Shown here: positions 16,691 through 24,337 of the stretch, piece by piece
Numbering within the stretch: the stretch's first letter is position 1
Layout: each line of letters starts with the position of its first letter
DNA from: JACPIA01 sp964655995
GTDB taxonomy: Bacteria; Patescibacteriota; Minisyncoccia; Phycocordibacterales; XYD1-FULL-46-19
Direction: 5' to 3'
DNA length: 47,249 bases
Assembly: GCA_964655995.1 (NCBI GenBank)
Contig: CAZZPK010000006.1
Span: 1-47,249 of the forward strand
The notes under the pieces: generated by a model
Seen by the model: the letters and a program-made list of their open reading frames with translations, nothing else
Databases searched by the model: none
Told to the model about the DNA's origin: nothing
Translations under genes and position numbers: made by a program

Positions 16691-17244
16691 TGACCACGAT
16701 TTATCCTAATTTTGCATATTTTTTTAAGTTAATTTACGATCTGCTGTTTGCCGGCGGTTGGCGAGAGGTGCTCGGACCGGTGTTGGTGTGGCTGCCGGTA
16801 ATTAAAATCGGCGGAGTGATTATCGGACTCGTTTTTCTCGCGCTGATCATTTACATTTTGTTCCGCCTCGCCGCGCTTAATAAGCAAAAAATTATGGAGA
16901 ATTTGACCCACCCGGTGGTGGCCTCCAAAGATTATACCGCCCAATTTGAGCGGGTGATGAAATTTATCGATTCGGACAATCCCTCCGACTGGAAGCTGGC
17001 AATTATCGAGGCGGACACTATTTTAGACAGCTTGGTGGCCAGGATGAATTACCCGGGAGAGAATTTGGGTGAGCGGCTAAAGGCGGTGGAGCCAAGCGAC
17101 TTTCTCACGCTCAATCAAGCGTGGGAGGCGCACAAAATGCGTAATCGTATTGCCCATGAGCCTAACTTCCAGCTCAATAAGCGCGAAGCGCGGGCTACTA
17201 TCGAGCTCTACAAACAAGTGTTTCAAGAATTTGACTACATCTAA
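16690..17244 (+). CDS. conserved membrane protein of unknown function
   Basis: I do not recognise a named family. The 184 residues hold a hydrophobic stretch at about 31-58 that spans the membrane, with an amphipathic segment before it, then a soluble helical domain (VMKFIDSDNPSDWKLAIIEAD, NQAWEAHKMRNRIAHEPNFQL). The RNRIAHE part recalls the helical HEPN/DUF4145-like or AbiV-type bundle with its R-x4-H spacing (RNRIAH), but only weakly. It starts on the last base of gatA, so it is translationally coupled. Confidence 0.75.
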   Translation: MTTIYPNFAYFFKLIYDLLFAGGWREVLGPVLVWLPVIKIGGVIIGLVFLALIIYILFRLAALNKQKIMENLTHPVVASKDYTAQFERVMKFIDSDNPSDWKLAIIEADTILDSLVARMNYPGENLGERLKAVEPSDFLTLNQAWEAHKMRNRIAHEPNFQLNKREARATIELYKQVFQEFDYI

Positions 17245-17258
17245 TTGACCAGTATAAT
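17231..17258 (+). promoter_or_regulatory. promoter of groES-groEL
   Basis: TTGACT (17231-17236) and TATAAT (17253-17258) are 16 bp apart and end 9 nt before the groES ATG, so the mRNA would start about 3 nt ahead of the codon. The -35 lies in the last codons of the upstream gene. No CIRCE inverted repeat is seen. Confidence 0.65.
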
Positions 17259-17267
17259 AGTGGTGCT

Positions 17268-17582
17268 ATGAAAAAGACTATTAGTAAAGCGGTTAAGATT
17301 AAGCCGCTGGGCGACAAGGTGTTAATTGAGCCTTTAAAAGAGGAGTCTAAAACCAAGAGCGGACTCTATATCCCCGATACGGCGAGTAAGGAGCGGCCGG
17401 AGCAGGGGGTGGTGGTGGCCGTGGGTGAGGGGCGCTTGGGCGACGACAATGAGCTTATCCCGCTCAAGGTCAAAAAAGGGCAAAAAGTTTTATTTTCCAA
17501 ATACGGCCCGGACGAGGTTAAAGTGGGCGACAAAGAGTATTTAATTATCAGCGAGTCGAATATTTTAGCAATTATTGAGTAA
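17268..17582 (+). CDS. groES: co-chaperonin GroES
   Basis: The 104-residue protein is the lid of the GroEL chamber. Family features are IKPLGDKVLIEPLKEE at about 10-25, the mobile loop KSGLYIPDTASKERPEQG (about 30-48), VLFSKYGPDEVKVGDKEYLII and the ending ILAII. A short basic N-terminal extension (KKTISKAV) precedes the core. groEL starts 15 bp later, as in most bacteria. Confidence 0.96.
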   Translation: MKKTISKAVKIKPLGDKVLIEPLKEESKTKSGLYIPDTASKERPEQGVVVAVGEGRLGDDNELIPLKVKKGQKVLFSKYGPDEVKVGDKEYLIISESNILAIIE

Positions 17583-17597
17583 TTACCGACCAATACT

Positions 17598-19238
17598 ATG
17601 GCTAAACAAATTATTTTTGACGAGGCGGCGCGAGCCGGTTTAAAGCGCGGCATTGACGCGGTGGCCGGCGCCGTGCGCGTCACTATCGGCCCCAAGGGCC
17701 GCAACGTGGTGCTCGATAAAAGTTTTGGCGCGCCGATGATCACCAACGACGGCGTCTCCATCGCTAAGGAAATCAGCTTAACTAATCGGCTGGAGAATAT
17801 GGGCGCCGAGATTATTAAAGAGGTGGCGGGCAAAACCGACGACGTTGCCGGCGATGGTACGACGACCGCCGTGGTGCTCGCCCAAGCGTTAATTGAGGAG
17901 GGTTTTAAAAAGACGACACTCGGTGTGAATGCCATGGGGGTAAAGCTCGGTATTGAGGCCGCCGCGGCCGAGGTGGTCAAGGCGCTCCAAGCGATGGCCA
18001 AGCCGATTAAAAATAAAGAGGAGATCGTGCAAGTGGCCACCATCTCCGCCGAGTCGCGCGAGTTTGGCGAGATCATCGCCGAGGCGATCGAGAAGGTGGG
18101 TAAGGATGGCGTGGTCACCGTGGAGGAGTCGCAGACCTTTGCCGTGGAGTCGGAGTTTGTGGAGGGGATGCAATTTGATAAGGGCTATGCCTCACCCTAT
18201 CTCGTAACTGATCCGGAGCGGATGGAGGCCGAGTACGGCGACGCTCATATTTTAATTACCGACAAAAAGATTTCCTCAATCAAAGAGATTTTGCCATTGC
18301 TCGAAAAGATGGCCACCGCCGGCAAAAAAGAGCTGGTGATTATTGCCGAGGAGGTGGATGGCGAGGCTTTAGCAACGCTTATTTTAAATAAATTGCGCGG
18401 CGCTTTTAGCGCGCTGGCGATAAAAGCGCCGGGCTTTGGCGAGCGGCGCAAGGAGATGCTCGAGGACATTGCCGTTTTGACTGGCGGGCAGGTAATTACC
18501 GAGACGCTGGGCCTTAAGCTCGAAAATGCGGAGCTCGCAATGCTCGGCCGGGCGCGCAAGGTGATCGCCACCAAAGACTCGACGACTATTGTGGGCGGTA
18601 AAGGCAAAAAGAATGATATTGAAAAGAGGATCGCGCAACTGCGCGGCCAAATTGAGAGTACTGAATCAAATTATGATAAAGAAAAGTTGGTGGAGCGTTT
18701 GAGCAAGCTCTCCGGCGGCGTGGCGGTGATTAAAGTGGGCGCCTCTACGGAATCAGAAATGAAGTATAAAAAATTAAAAATCGAGGACGCTGTTAAGGCT
18801 ACTAAAGCGGCGGTGGAGGAGGGCGTAGTGCCGGGCGGCGGTACGGCCTTGGTGCGCGCCGGGGCCAAAGTAGCCGGTAAAAAAATTGCGGCACCTAGTG
18901 CCGAGGTGGCTAGCGAGTTTGAGGTGGGCGTCCAAATTTTACTAAAAGCGCTGGAGGCGCCATTGCGCCAAATTGCGGTTAATGCCGGCAAGGATGATGG
19001 CGCGGTGATCGTGGACAAAGTTAAAAACGGTAAAAGCAACGAGGGCTATGACGCCAATGCCGACGAGATTGTGGCCGACATGTACGCCGCGGGGATTATT
19101 GATCCGGTTAAGGTAACGCGTACTGGCCTTGAGCGGGCCGCCTCGGCGGCCGCTATCCTCCTCACCACCGAGGTGGCGATCGTGGAGGAGCCGAAAAAGG
19201 AGGAGCATAAGCACAGCGCACCCGAGATGGATTACTAG
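17598..19238 (+). CDS. groEL: chaperonin GroEL
   Basis: The 546-residue protein has the full apical, intermediate and equatorial parts. ATP-site motifs TIGPKGRNVVL (about 30-40), VAGDGTTTAVVLAQA (about 83-97) and the family signature AAVEEGVVPGGG (about 403-414) are present. The usual Gly-Gly-Met tail is missing: the protein ends in a charged, His-containing EEHKHSAPEMDY. The GGM tail helps substrate handling in E. coli but is not essential and varies across phyla. Confidence 0.97.
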   Translation: MAKQIIFDEAARAGLKRGIDAVAGAVRVTIGPKGRNVVLDKSFGAPMITNDGVSIAKEISLTNRLENMGAEIIKEVAGKTDDVAGDGTTTAVVLAQALIEEGFKKTTLGVNAMGVKLGIEAAAAEVVKALQAMAKPIKNKEEIVQVATISAESREFGEIIAEAIEKVGKDGVVTVEESQTFAVESEFVEGMQFDKGYASPYLVTDPERMEAEYGDAHILITDKKISSIKEILPLLEKMATAGKKELVIIAEEVDGEALATLILNKLRGAFSALAIKAPGFGERRKEMLEDIAVLTGGQVITETLGLKLENAELAMLGRARKVIATKDSTTIVGGKGKKNDIEKRIAQLRGQIESTESNYDKEKLVERLSKLSGGVAVIKVGASTESEMKYKKLKIEDAVKATKAAVEEGVVPGGGTALVRAGAKVAGKKIAAPSAEVASEFEVGVQILLKALEAPLRQIAVNAGKDDGAVIVDKVKNGKSNEGYDANADEIVADMYAAGIIDPVKVTRTGLERAASAAAILLTTEVAIVEEPKKEEHKHSAPEMDY

Positions 19239-19249
19239 CGGGCGAGTGC

Positions 19250-19255
19250 TATAAT
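19250..19255 (+). promoter_or_regulatory. -10 box of lemA
   Basis: TATAAT 9 nt before the lemA ATG predicts a leader of about 3 nt. This is one of several such placements in the window. Confidence 0.5.
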
Positions 19256-19264
19256 TAAATTACT

Positions 19265-19819
19265 ATGTCTATACTTTATATCGTTTTAGCTGTTGTGGCG
19301 GTGGTGTTAGTGGCCGCGATTTGGCTGTACAATCGCTTTGTCACTTTAACCACGCGGGTCAAGGAGGCTTGGTCGGACATCGACGTCCAACTTAAGCGCC
19401 GCTACGACCTCATCCCCAACTTGGTGGAGACGGTTAAGGGTTATGCCGCTCACGAGCGCGAGGCCTTTGACCGGGTAACCACGGCGCGGGCCAAGGCGCT
19501 CTCGGCCGGCTCGGTGGCCGAGCACGGCGAGGCGGAGAATATGCTAACCGGTGCGCTCAAGAGTCTCTTTGCCGTAGCCGAGGCCTACCCCGACTTAAAG
19601 GCCAATCAAAACTTTTTAGAATTGCAACGCGAGCTCTCGGATACGGAAAATAAAATCCAGGCGGCGCGCCGCTTTTACAACGGCAATGTCCGCGACTTAA
19701 ACATTTTGGTCGCCACCTTCCCCTCCAATTTGGTCGCCGGACTCTTTGGCTTTAAGGCGAGCGACTTTTTTGAGCTCGAGGAGGAGGCAGCTAAAAATCC
19801 GGTGCCGGTCTCGTTTTAA
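19265..19819 (+). CDS. lemA: LemA family membrane protein
   Basis: 184 residues with an N-terminal membrane helix (about 3-23) followed by the long helical LemA domain: VKEAWSDIDVQLKRRYDLIP near 34-53, VETVKGYAAHE and ENKIQAARRFYNGNVRDLN near 133-151. LemA proteins have no proven activity; in many genomes, as here, the gene precedes an HtpX-type protease by a few bases, which suggests membrane-protein quality control. The gap to htpX is 11 bp. Confidence 0.94.
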   Translation: MSILYIVLAVVAVVLVAAIWLYNRFVTLTTRVKEAWSDIDVQLKRRYDLIPNLVETVKGYAAHEREAFDRVTTARAKALSAGSVAEHGEAENMLTGALKSLFAVAEAYPDLKANQNFLELQRELSDTENKIQAARRFYNGNVRDLNILVATFPSNLVAGLFGFKASDFFELEEEAAKNPVPVSF

Positions 19820-19830
19820 CTCCTTAAATT

Positions 19831-20718
19831 ATGGCAACGCTTTACACTCATCAGGCGTCAAATAGCGCCAAGACTTGGGCGCTGTTTGTGTTGTTTTTGC
19901 TGGTGGTGATCGGCTTTGGCTGGCTTGTTAGCGTTTACTTTAACTCGCCGGGCGTGCTTTATGCGGCGGTCATCTTCTCTCTCTTGATGAATGTGGCCGG
20001 CTACTGGTGGTCGGATAAATTGGTGCTTAAAATGGCGCGGGCCAAGCCGGCCACCCGGAGCGAGTACTTTGACTTTTACACCGTGGCCGAGAATCTCGCT
20101 ATTGCCGCCGGGCTGCCGCTGCCCAAGCTCTACGTGATCGAGGATGCCGCGCCCAACGCCTTTGCCACCGGGCGCAATAAGGAGCATGCCGCCGTGGCGG
20201 TGACGACGGGCTTGCTCGCGCGTCTCGAGCGTAACGAGCTTGAGGGCGTGGTGGCGCATGAGCTCGCCCATATCGGCAATCGCGATATGCTCCTCTCCAC
20301 CGCGGCGGTGGTGCTGGTGGGCTTTGTGTCTATTGCCAGCGATATGATTTTACGCAGTGGCTTGCATGGCGGCAGTAATCGCGACAGCCGCGCCGGCGGG
20401 CTCCTGATGCTCGTGGTGTTTATCGCCGGGCTCTTGGCACCGCTGGTGGCCTCGCTGTTGCATCTCGCGATCTCGCGGCGGCGGGAGTACTTGGCCGACG
20501 CCACCGGCGCGCTACTCACGCGCTACCCCGAGGGGCTAGCGAGTGCACTGGAGAAAATTGCCAGTTTCGGCGGGCCGGTACGGCACGCCAATACCGCCAC
20601 CGCGCACTTATATATCGCCAACCCTTTTGGCGTGGCGGGGCGCCGGATGTCCGGCCTCTTTATGACCCATCCGCCCATCGCCGAGCGCATCCGCCGCCTC
20701 CGCGAAATGAGTTTGTAA
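19831..20718 (+). CDS. htpX: membrane zinc metalloprotease HtpX
   Basis: An M48 peptidase that degrades faulty membrane proteins. The zinc motif HExxH is in VVAHELAHIGNRDM (about 140-153); the third ligand Glu is in SRRREYLADATGAL (about 213-226). Two N-terminal helices (about 15-60) and two central helices (about 155-205) fit the family, and the length of 295 is standard. The final segment THPPIAERIRRL is conserved. A hairpin terminator follows directly. Confidence 0.95.
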   Translation: MATLYTHQASNSAKTWALFVLFLLVVIGFGWLVSVYFNSPGVLYAAVIFSLLMNVAGYWWSDKLVLKMARAKPATRSEYFDFYTVAENLAIAAGLPLPKLYVIEDAAPNAFATGRNKEHAAVAVTTGLLARLERNELEGVVAHELAHIGNRDMLLSTAAVVLVGFVSIASDMILRSGLHGGSNRDSRAGGLLMLVVFIAGLLAPLVASLLHLAISRRREYLADATGALLTRYPEGLASALEKIASFGGPVRHANTATAHLYIANPFGVAGRRMSGLFMTHPPIAERIRRLREMSL

Positions 20719-20720
20719 TT

Positions 20721-20760
20721 GAGACCTTGGAAACTGGGCCTAAAGGTCTCACCTTTGTTT
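20721..20760 (+). terminator. terminator of lemA-htpX
   Basis: GAGACCTT (20721-20728) pairs with AAGGTCTC (20743-20750), and TTTGTTTTTA follows. This fits an intrinsic terminator. Confidence 0.65.
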
Positions 20761-20804
20761 TTAGCTTGAAAAAAGGTAAATAATGAGGCACTATGCGAGA
20801 GACT

Positions 20805-20892
<88 letters not shown>

Positions 20893-20896
20893 AAAA

Positions 20897-21640
20897 ATGA
20901 ATTTTCAATTTGAAAGATATAGAGTTGATAAAATCTCAAGAGAAAAAATTCTTGAGGATTTAGAAGATGTCGCCAAGCGATTTAACTATATTGAATTTGG
21001 GAAACGAGATTACGATAAATTTGGCAAAATAAGTCATGGTACCGCAATCAGAGAATTCAAAACATGGAGGGGCTCATTGGACGCTTTACGAGAATATTTA
21101 ACTAAAAAAAGCATTAATCTTAAATTAAGACAAAAGCCATACAATAGAATTTATCCTGATAAAGAACTTTTTAGTGAGATGGAAAGAATATGGGTAAAAG
21201 TTGGCCATCGACCATCTCGTTATGAGTGGAATATATGTGAACCAAGAATAAGTTATTCAACATATTCTCGTCGTTTTGGAACATGGACAAATGCCTGTTT
21301 AAAGTTTATTGAAAATAAAATGGGTAGTGAAATTACCACCAGAAAAAACATAGAAGATTCTGAAGATAATAAATTATTAGCCGAGGAAAAATTACTTATA
21401 AATTATAAACCAGAGGAAAATAGAGGGATACCACTTGGTTTGAGATTAAAAATTCTCGATAGGGATAATTTTCGTTGTAAATTATGTGGTCGTAGTCCTG
21501 CCACTGAATTAGGGGTACAACTTCATATTGACCACATAATACCCTTTTCTAAAGGTGGAAAGAGTATCTTGGAAAATCTTCAAACTCTTTGCATGGATTG
21601 TAATTTAGGAAAAAGTAATAAACGCGGTAAGAATTACTAA
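20897..21640 (+). CDS. HNH endonuclease with repeat-type DNA-binding arm
   Basis: The 247-residue protein ends in a zinc-type HNH nuclease domain: CKLCG near 194-198, HIDHIIPFSKGG near 210-221 and the LQTLCMDCN near 228-236. Ahead of it lie two copies of a roughly 45-residue unit (about 19-66 and 94-140; the second has GHRPSRYEWN...YSRRFGTWTNAC) like the HNH-associated repeats of homing-type endonucleases, which would read DNA. The gene is far more AT-rich than its surroundings and begins 6 nt after tRNA-Ser(GGA), with no room for its own promoter. Recent acquisition is inferred; whether it is a homing enzyme or a defence nuclease is open. Confidence 0.88.
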   Translation: MNFQFERYRVDKISREKILEDLEDVAKRFNYIEFGKRDYDKFGKISHGTAIREFKTWRGSLDALREYLTKKSINLKLRQKPYNRIYPDKELFSEMERIWVKVGHRPSRYEWNICEPRISYSTYSRRFGTWTNACLKFIENKMGSEITTRKNIEDSEDNKLLAEEKLLINYKPEENRGIPLGLRLKILDRDNFRCKLCGRSPATELGVQLHIDHIIPFSKGGKSILENLQTLCMDCNLGKSNKRGKNY

Positions 21641-21661
21641 CCTATCATCCATCAGGGCCAC

Positions 21662-21682
21662 TGGCAAGGCGAGGTCTTGACA
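21662..21682. repeat. REP-like palindrome, copy 3 (degenerate)
   Basis: TGGCAAGGC and GTCTTGACA around GAG resemble the family arms TGTCAAGGC and GCCTTGACA with AAC. It lies 21 bp after the HNH stop. I treat it as a decayed member. Confidence 0.45.
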
Positions 21683-21755
21683 TAGGGGAGTTGTAATTAG
21701 GCCTAGGTTTGATAGGGTATTAGGAGAAGCACTTGACGATTTGGAGGAGCGGCCA

Positions 21756-22058
21756 ATGAAGGATACTAAGTTAGGGTGGATTTGGTGGTGCATCAAGGGT
21801 GAATGGGAGTTCCAGATCAACCGGCTGTACTGGACGGCCTGGGGCTCGTGGATCACTTGGCGTTATTGGAGCTATGTCCCCGAAGACGAGTTTGACCCTT
21901 GCCTAAATCTCAACGGGGAAGCAATGGCTTACATGCCGTATCGTTTGAGATGCATTTACGTCAGGAGAATCACTTGGCGTCGGCATCAGGCTCATCTCCG
22001 AGATCTCGAGAGGAATAATCCGGAAAACCCGGATAACATTGTGGAAAGCCCGACTTGA
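21756..22058 (+). CDS. tryptophan-rich small protein, unknown function
   Basis: The ATG at 21756 is preceded by GGAGGAG with a 6-nt gap, a strong ribosome binding site; a TTG start at 21741 would contain that site and is rejected. The 100-residue product has 10 Trp, mostly in the first half (WIWWCIKGEWEF, YWTAWGSWITWRYWSY), then an Arg-rich helix (YRLRCIYVRRITWRRHQAH). It is not hydrophobic enough for a membrane protein. I recognise no family. Its own hairpin terminator overlaps the stop codon, so it is a complete one-gene unit beside the HNH gene. Confidence 0.7.
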   Translation: MKDTKLGWIWWCIKGEWEFQINRLYWTAWGSWITWRYWSYVPEDEFDPCLNLNGEAMAYMPYRLRCIYVRRITWRRHQAHLRDLERNNPENPDNIVESPT

Positions 22059-22069
22059 TCGGGCTTTTT
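22045..22069 (+). terminator. terminator of the Trp-rich gene
   Basis: AAAGCCCGA (22045-22053) pairs with TCGGGCTTT (22059-22067) around CTTGA, followed by a short T-run. The stop codon lies in the loop. Confidence 0.85.
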
Positions 22070-22098
22070 ATCTGGAATAAATAAGTTAAAATAAAACA

Positions 22099-22656
22099 AT
22101 GGACCTAACGGAATTTTTTGGGGAGTATAAGAGTTATGCGGTAATGGTGCATGTGGTGAGCGCCACTTTGGGCGTGGTGGTGGCGCTCGGGGCCGATATC
22201 TTATTTACTTTTTACGGCCGCGACCGGCGCTTAAGCGCCAGAGAGATCAGGCGCCTAGATGCGACGTCTAAAATTATTTGGGCGCTTCTGGCGATTATTA
22301 TTTTATCGGGCCTCGCGATCTTTTTGTCGGACCCGCTTACTTACGCCGCCTCGGCCAAGTTTTTAGCCAAAATGACCATCGTGGCGATTATCACCCTTAA
22401 TGGCTATGTATTGTGGCGGCTGGTCCAGCCGAGCCTTAAAAATCCCGGGCTGTTGACCTCGGCCCGGGCCCGCCCGGTGCGCCGTCTCGCTTTTGCTTGC
22501 GGCGCCATCTCTTTAACCTCCTGGCTCTCGGCTTTTAGTCTCGCGTTAGCTAAAGATACCATTTTAACTTATAGCCAGTTAATGAGTCTGTATGGCGTAA
22601 TTATCCTCGCCGCCATCATCGTCGCCTTACTGGTGGAATATAAGACTTTCCGCTAA
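22099..22656 (+). CDS. four-helix membrane protein, unknown function
   Basis: 185 residues with about five hydrophobic segments (near 14-34, 58-76, 92-107, 128-148, 158-178). The N-terminal VMVHVVSATLGVVVALGAD helix holds a His and the set recalls DUF2269-type or cytochrome-b-like helix bundles, but no heme or metal motif is certain. The gene comes after a terminator and 9 bp before trhO, so it may be co-transcribed with trhO. Confidence 0.72.
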   Translation: MDLTEFFGEYKSYAVMVHVVSATLGVVVALGADILFTFYGRDRRLSAREIRRLDATSKIIWALLAIIILSGLAIFLSDPLTYAASAKFLAKMTIVAIITLNGYVLWRLVQPSLKNPGLLTSARARPVRRLAFACGAISLTSWLSAFSLALAKDTILTYSQLMSLYGVIILAAIIVALLVEYKTFR

Positions 22657-22665
22657 GCTAGTTAC

Positions 22666-23526
22666 ATGGAGCAATACGTCGTTATCTTATTCTATAAATT
22701 CGTCACTATCGAGGACCCGGAGGCCCTTAAAAAGGCCCAGCTGGCTCTGGGTAAAGAGCTGGGTTTAAAGGGGCGGGTAATCATTGCCCGGGAGGGGATT
22801 AACGCCACCTTGGAGGGTACGGCGGAGGCCATCGCCGAGTATAAACGCGAGCTTTTTAAAGATCCGCGCTTTGCCGATGTGGTGGTAAAAGAGAGCGCCG
22901 GTACCGGCCGGGCTTTCCCCCGGTTGTCGGTTAAGGTCCGGCCGGAGATTGTGACGTTGGGCGCGGGGGAGTTTGATGTGCCGCGCCAAACGGCAACGGA
23001 GTTGCCGGCCGAGGAGCTCGAAAAATGGTATGAGGCGAATGAGGACTTTGTGGTGCTTGATTTGCGCAATGATTATGAGATCGAGTCCGGCGCTTTTGAA
23101 AAGACGGTTAATCCGGGGCTGCGCCACTTCCGCGATTTGCCGGGCAAGTTGGATGAGCTCGCGCCGCTAAAAAACAAAAAAGTGGTGGCGGTGTGCACCG
23201 GCGGCATCCGCTGTACTAAAGCCACCTGTTTGCTAAAAGAAAAAGGTTTTACTAATTTATATCAGCTTAAAGACGGCATTCACACTTATTTGGTCAAATA
23301 TCCGGGCCAGCGTTTTAAGGGCTCGCTGTTTGTTTTTGATAATCGGATGACCACGCCGGTGGTGGAGACGCCCGACCGCGAGGTGATCGGCCGTTGCACC
23401 TTTTGCCAAACACCCACCGAAGAGTATGCCAACGACGATAATGTCCGCCCGACGGCCAAATTGCTTTGCTGCGCGCCTTGCTTTAAGGCCCGCGCTGATT
23501 ACCTTCGTCCGGGTGTCACCCCGTAA
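22666..23526 (+). CDS. trhO: tRNA uridine(34) hydroxylase TrhO (rhodanese family)
   Basis: TrhO (YceA) makes 5-hydroxyuridine at the wobble base of tRNAs, using oxygen. The N-terminal acylphosphatase-like domain spans about 1-95 (LGLKGRVIIAREGINATLEG) and the rhodanese domain about 115-215, with the catalytic Cys in VCTGGIRCTKATCLL near 177. A C-terminal Cys cluster (RCTFCQTP...LCCAPC) is also typical. At 286 residues it is close to the short form of the family. Neighbours give no further clue. Confidence 0.92.
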   Translation: MEQYVVILFYKFVTIEDPEALKKAQLALGKELGLKGRVIIAREGINATLEGTAEAIAEYKRELFKDPRFADVVVKESAGTGRAFPRLSVKVRPEIVTLGAGEFDVPRQTATELPAEELEKWYEANEDFVVLDLRNDYEIESGAFEKTVNPGLRHFRDLPGKLDELAPLKNKKVVAVCTGGIRCTKATCLLKEKGFTNLYQLKDGIHTYLVKYPGQRFKGSLFVFDNRMTTPVVETPDREVIGRCTFCQTPTEEYANDDNVRPTAKLLCCAPCFKARADYLRPGVTP

Positions 23527-23567
23527 AGCGCAGACGCCACGGGGCAAGTGTGCTAAACTAACGGCAT

Positions 23568-24233
23568 ATGAATAAAGATTTAATTATCGGTTTAATTGTC
23601 TTAATTATGATTATCATCGGCGGTTTATGGTGGGCGAGTCGGGTGTCGGTTTTGGCGCCCAGCGACAGCCCGATCGGCGGCGAGAGCTCGGTAACGACCC
23701 TGCCGGCCGGGACGGTTTATCGAGCTGATCCGGTTCAAAGCGAGATCAAGTGGTCGGGCCGTTTTGTGAGCGGCCTCCGCTCCCATACCGGGACTATCGG
23801 CCTTACTTTGGGCGAGCTAATTGTGACTGACGGGGCGCTCGCAGGTGGCCGTTTTACCCTCGATCTCAATACCCTTACCGAGAGCAAAGGTACGGCTAAG
23901 TTGATCGAGCATCTCAAGTCGCCTGACTTTTTTGATGCGGCTCAGTATCCGACAGCCACCTTTAACATTACCAACTTGGAGTTTGGCGATCCGGCTACGG
24001 CCGAGGTGATGGTTACCGGCGATTTGACGATTAAAGGCATTACCAAACCGATCACCTTCCCGGCTATTATCGTTATGTCTGGCGACATCATTACCGCGCG
24101 AGCCAAATTCTCCTTCGACCGCTCACTTTGGGAGGTTAAATACGGTTCCGAGACCTTCTTTAAAAATTTGGGCGACAAAGTAATCGCCAATGAGGTACCG
24201 CTGGAGGTAAAAATCGTGGCGGTAAAATCCTAA
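23568..24233 (+). CDS. YceI family lipid-binding-like protein, membrane anchored
   Basis: 221 residues: an N-terminal membrane helix (about 5-24), then the YceI lipocalin-like barrel with VQSEIKWSGRFVSGLRSHTG, the LIEHLKSPDFFDAAQYPTA motif (about 112-130), GDLTIKGITKPITFP (about 150-164) and a closing strand. YceI proteins bind isoprenoid-like chains in the periplasm or at the membrane; the true ligand here is unknown. No lipobox, so the helix acts as anchor or signal peptide. Confidence 0.92.
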   Translation: MNKDLIIGLIVLIMIIIGGLWWASRVSVLAPSDSPIGGESSVTTLPAGTVYRADPVQSEIKWSGRFVSGLRSHTGTIGLTLGELIVTDGALAGGRFTLDLNTLTESKGTAKLIEHLKSPDFFDAAQYPTATFNITNLEFGDPATAEVMVTGDLTIKGITKPITFPAIIVMSGDIITARAKFSFDRSLWEVKYGSETFFKNLGDKVIANEVPLEVKIVAVKS

Positions 24234-24337
24234 TCTCGTTAATGAGGCCGTAGTTTGGCAAAATTATCCCCATAGCCATCAAAAACGGTTTTGGGTGTAC
24301 AATAAGTGGACTTTAACCATTAATTTTGCTAAAAAAT

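Noticed and set aside
17366..18118. 250-residue minus-strand frame over groES-groEL
   Set aside because: Low-complexity Ser/Thr/Ala shadow of the chaperonin genes.
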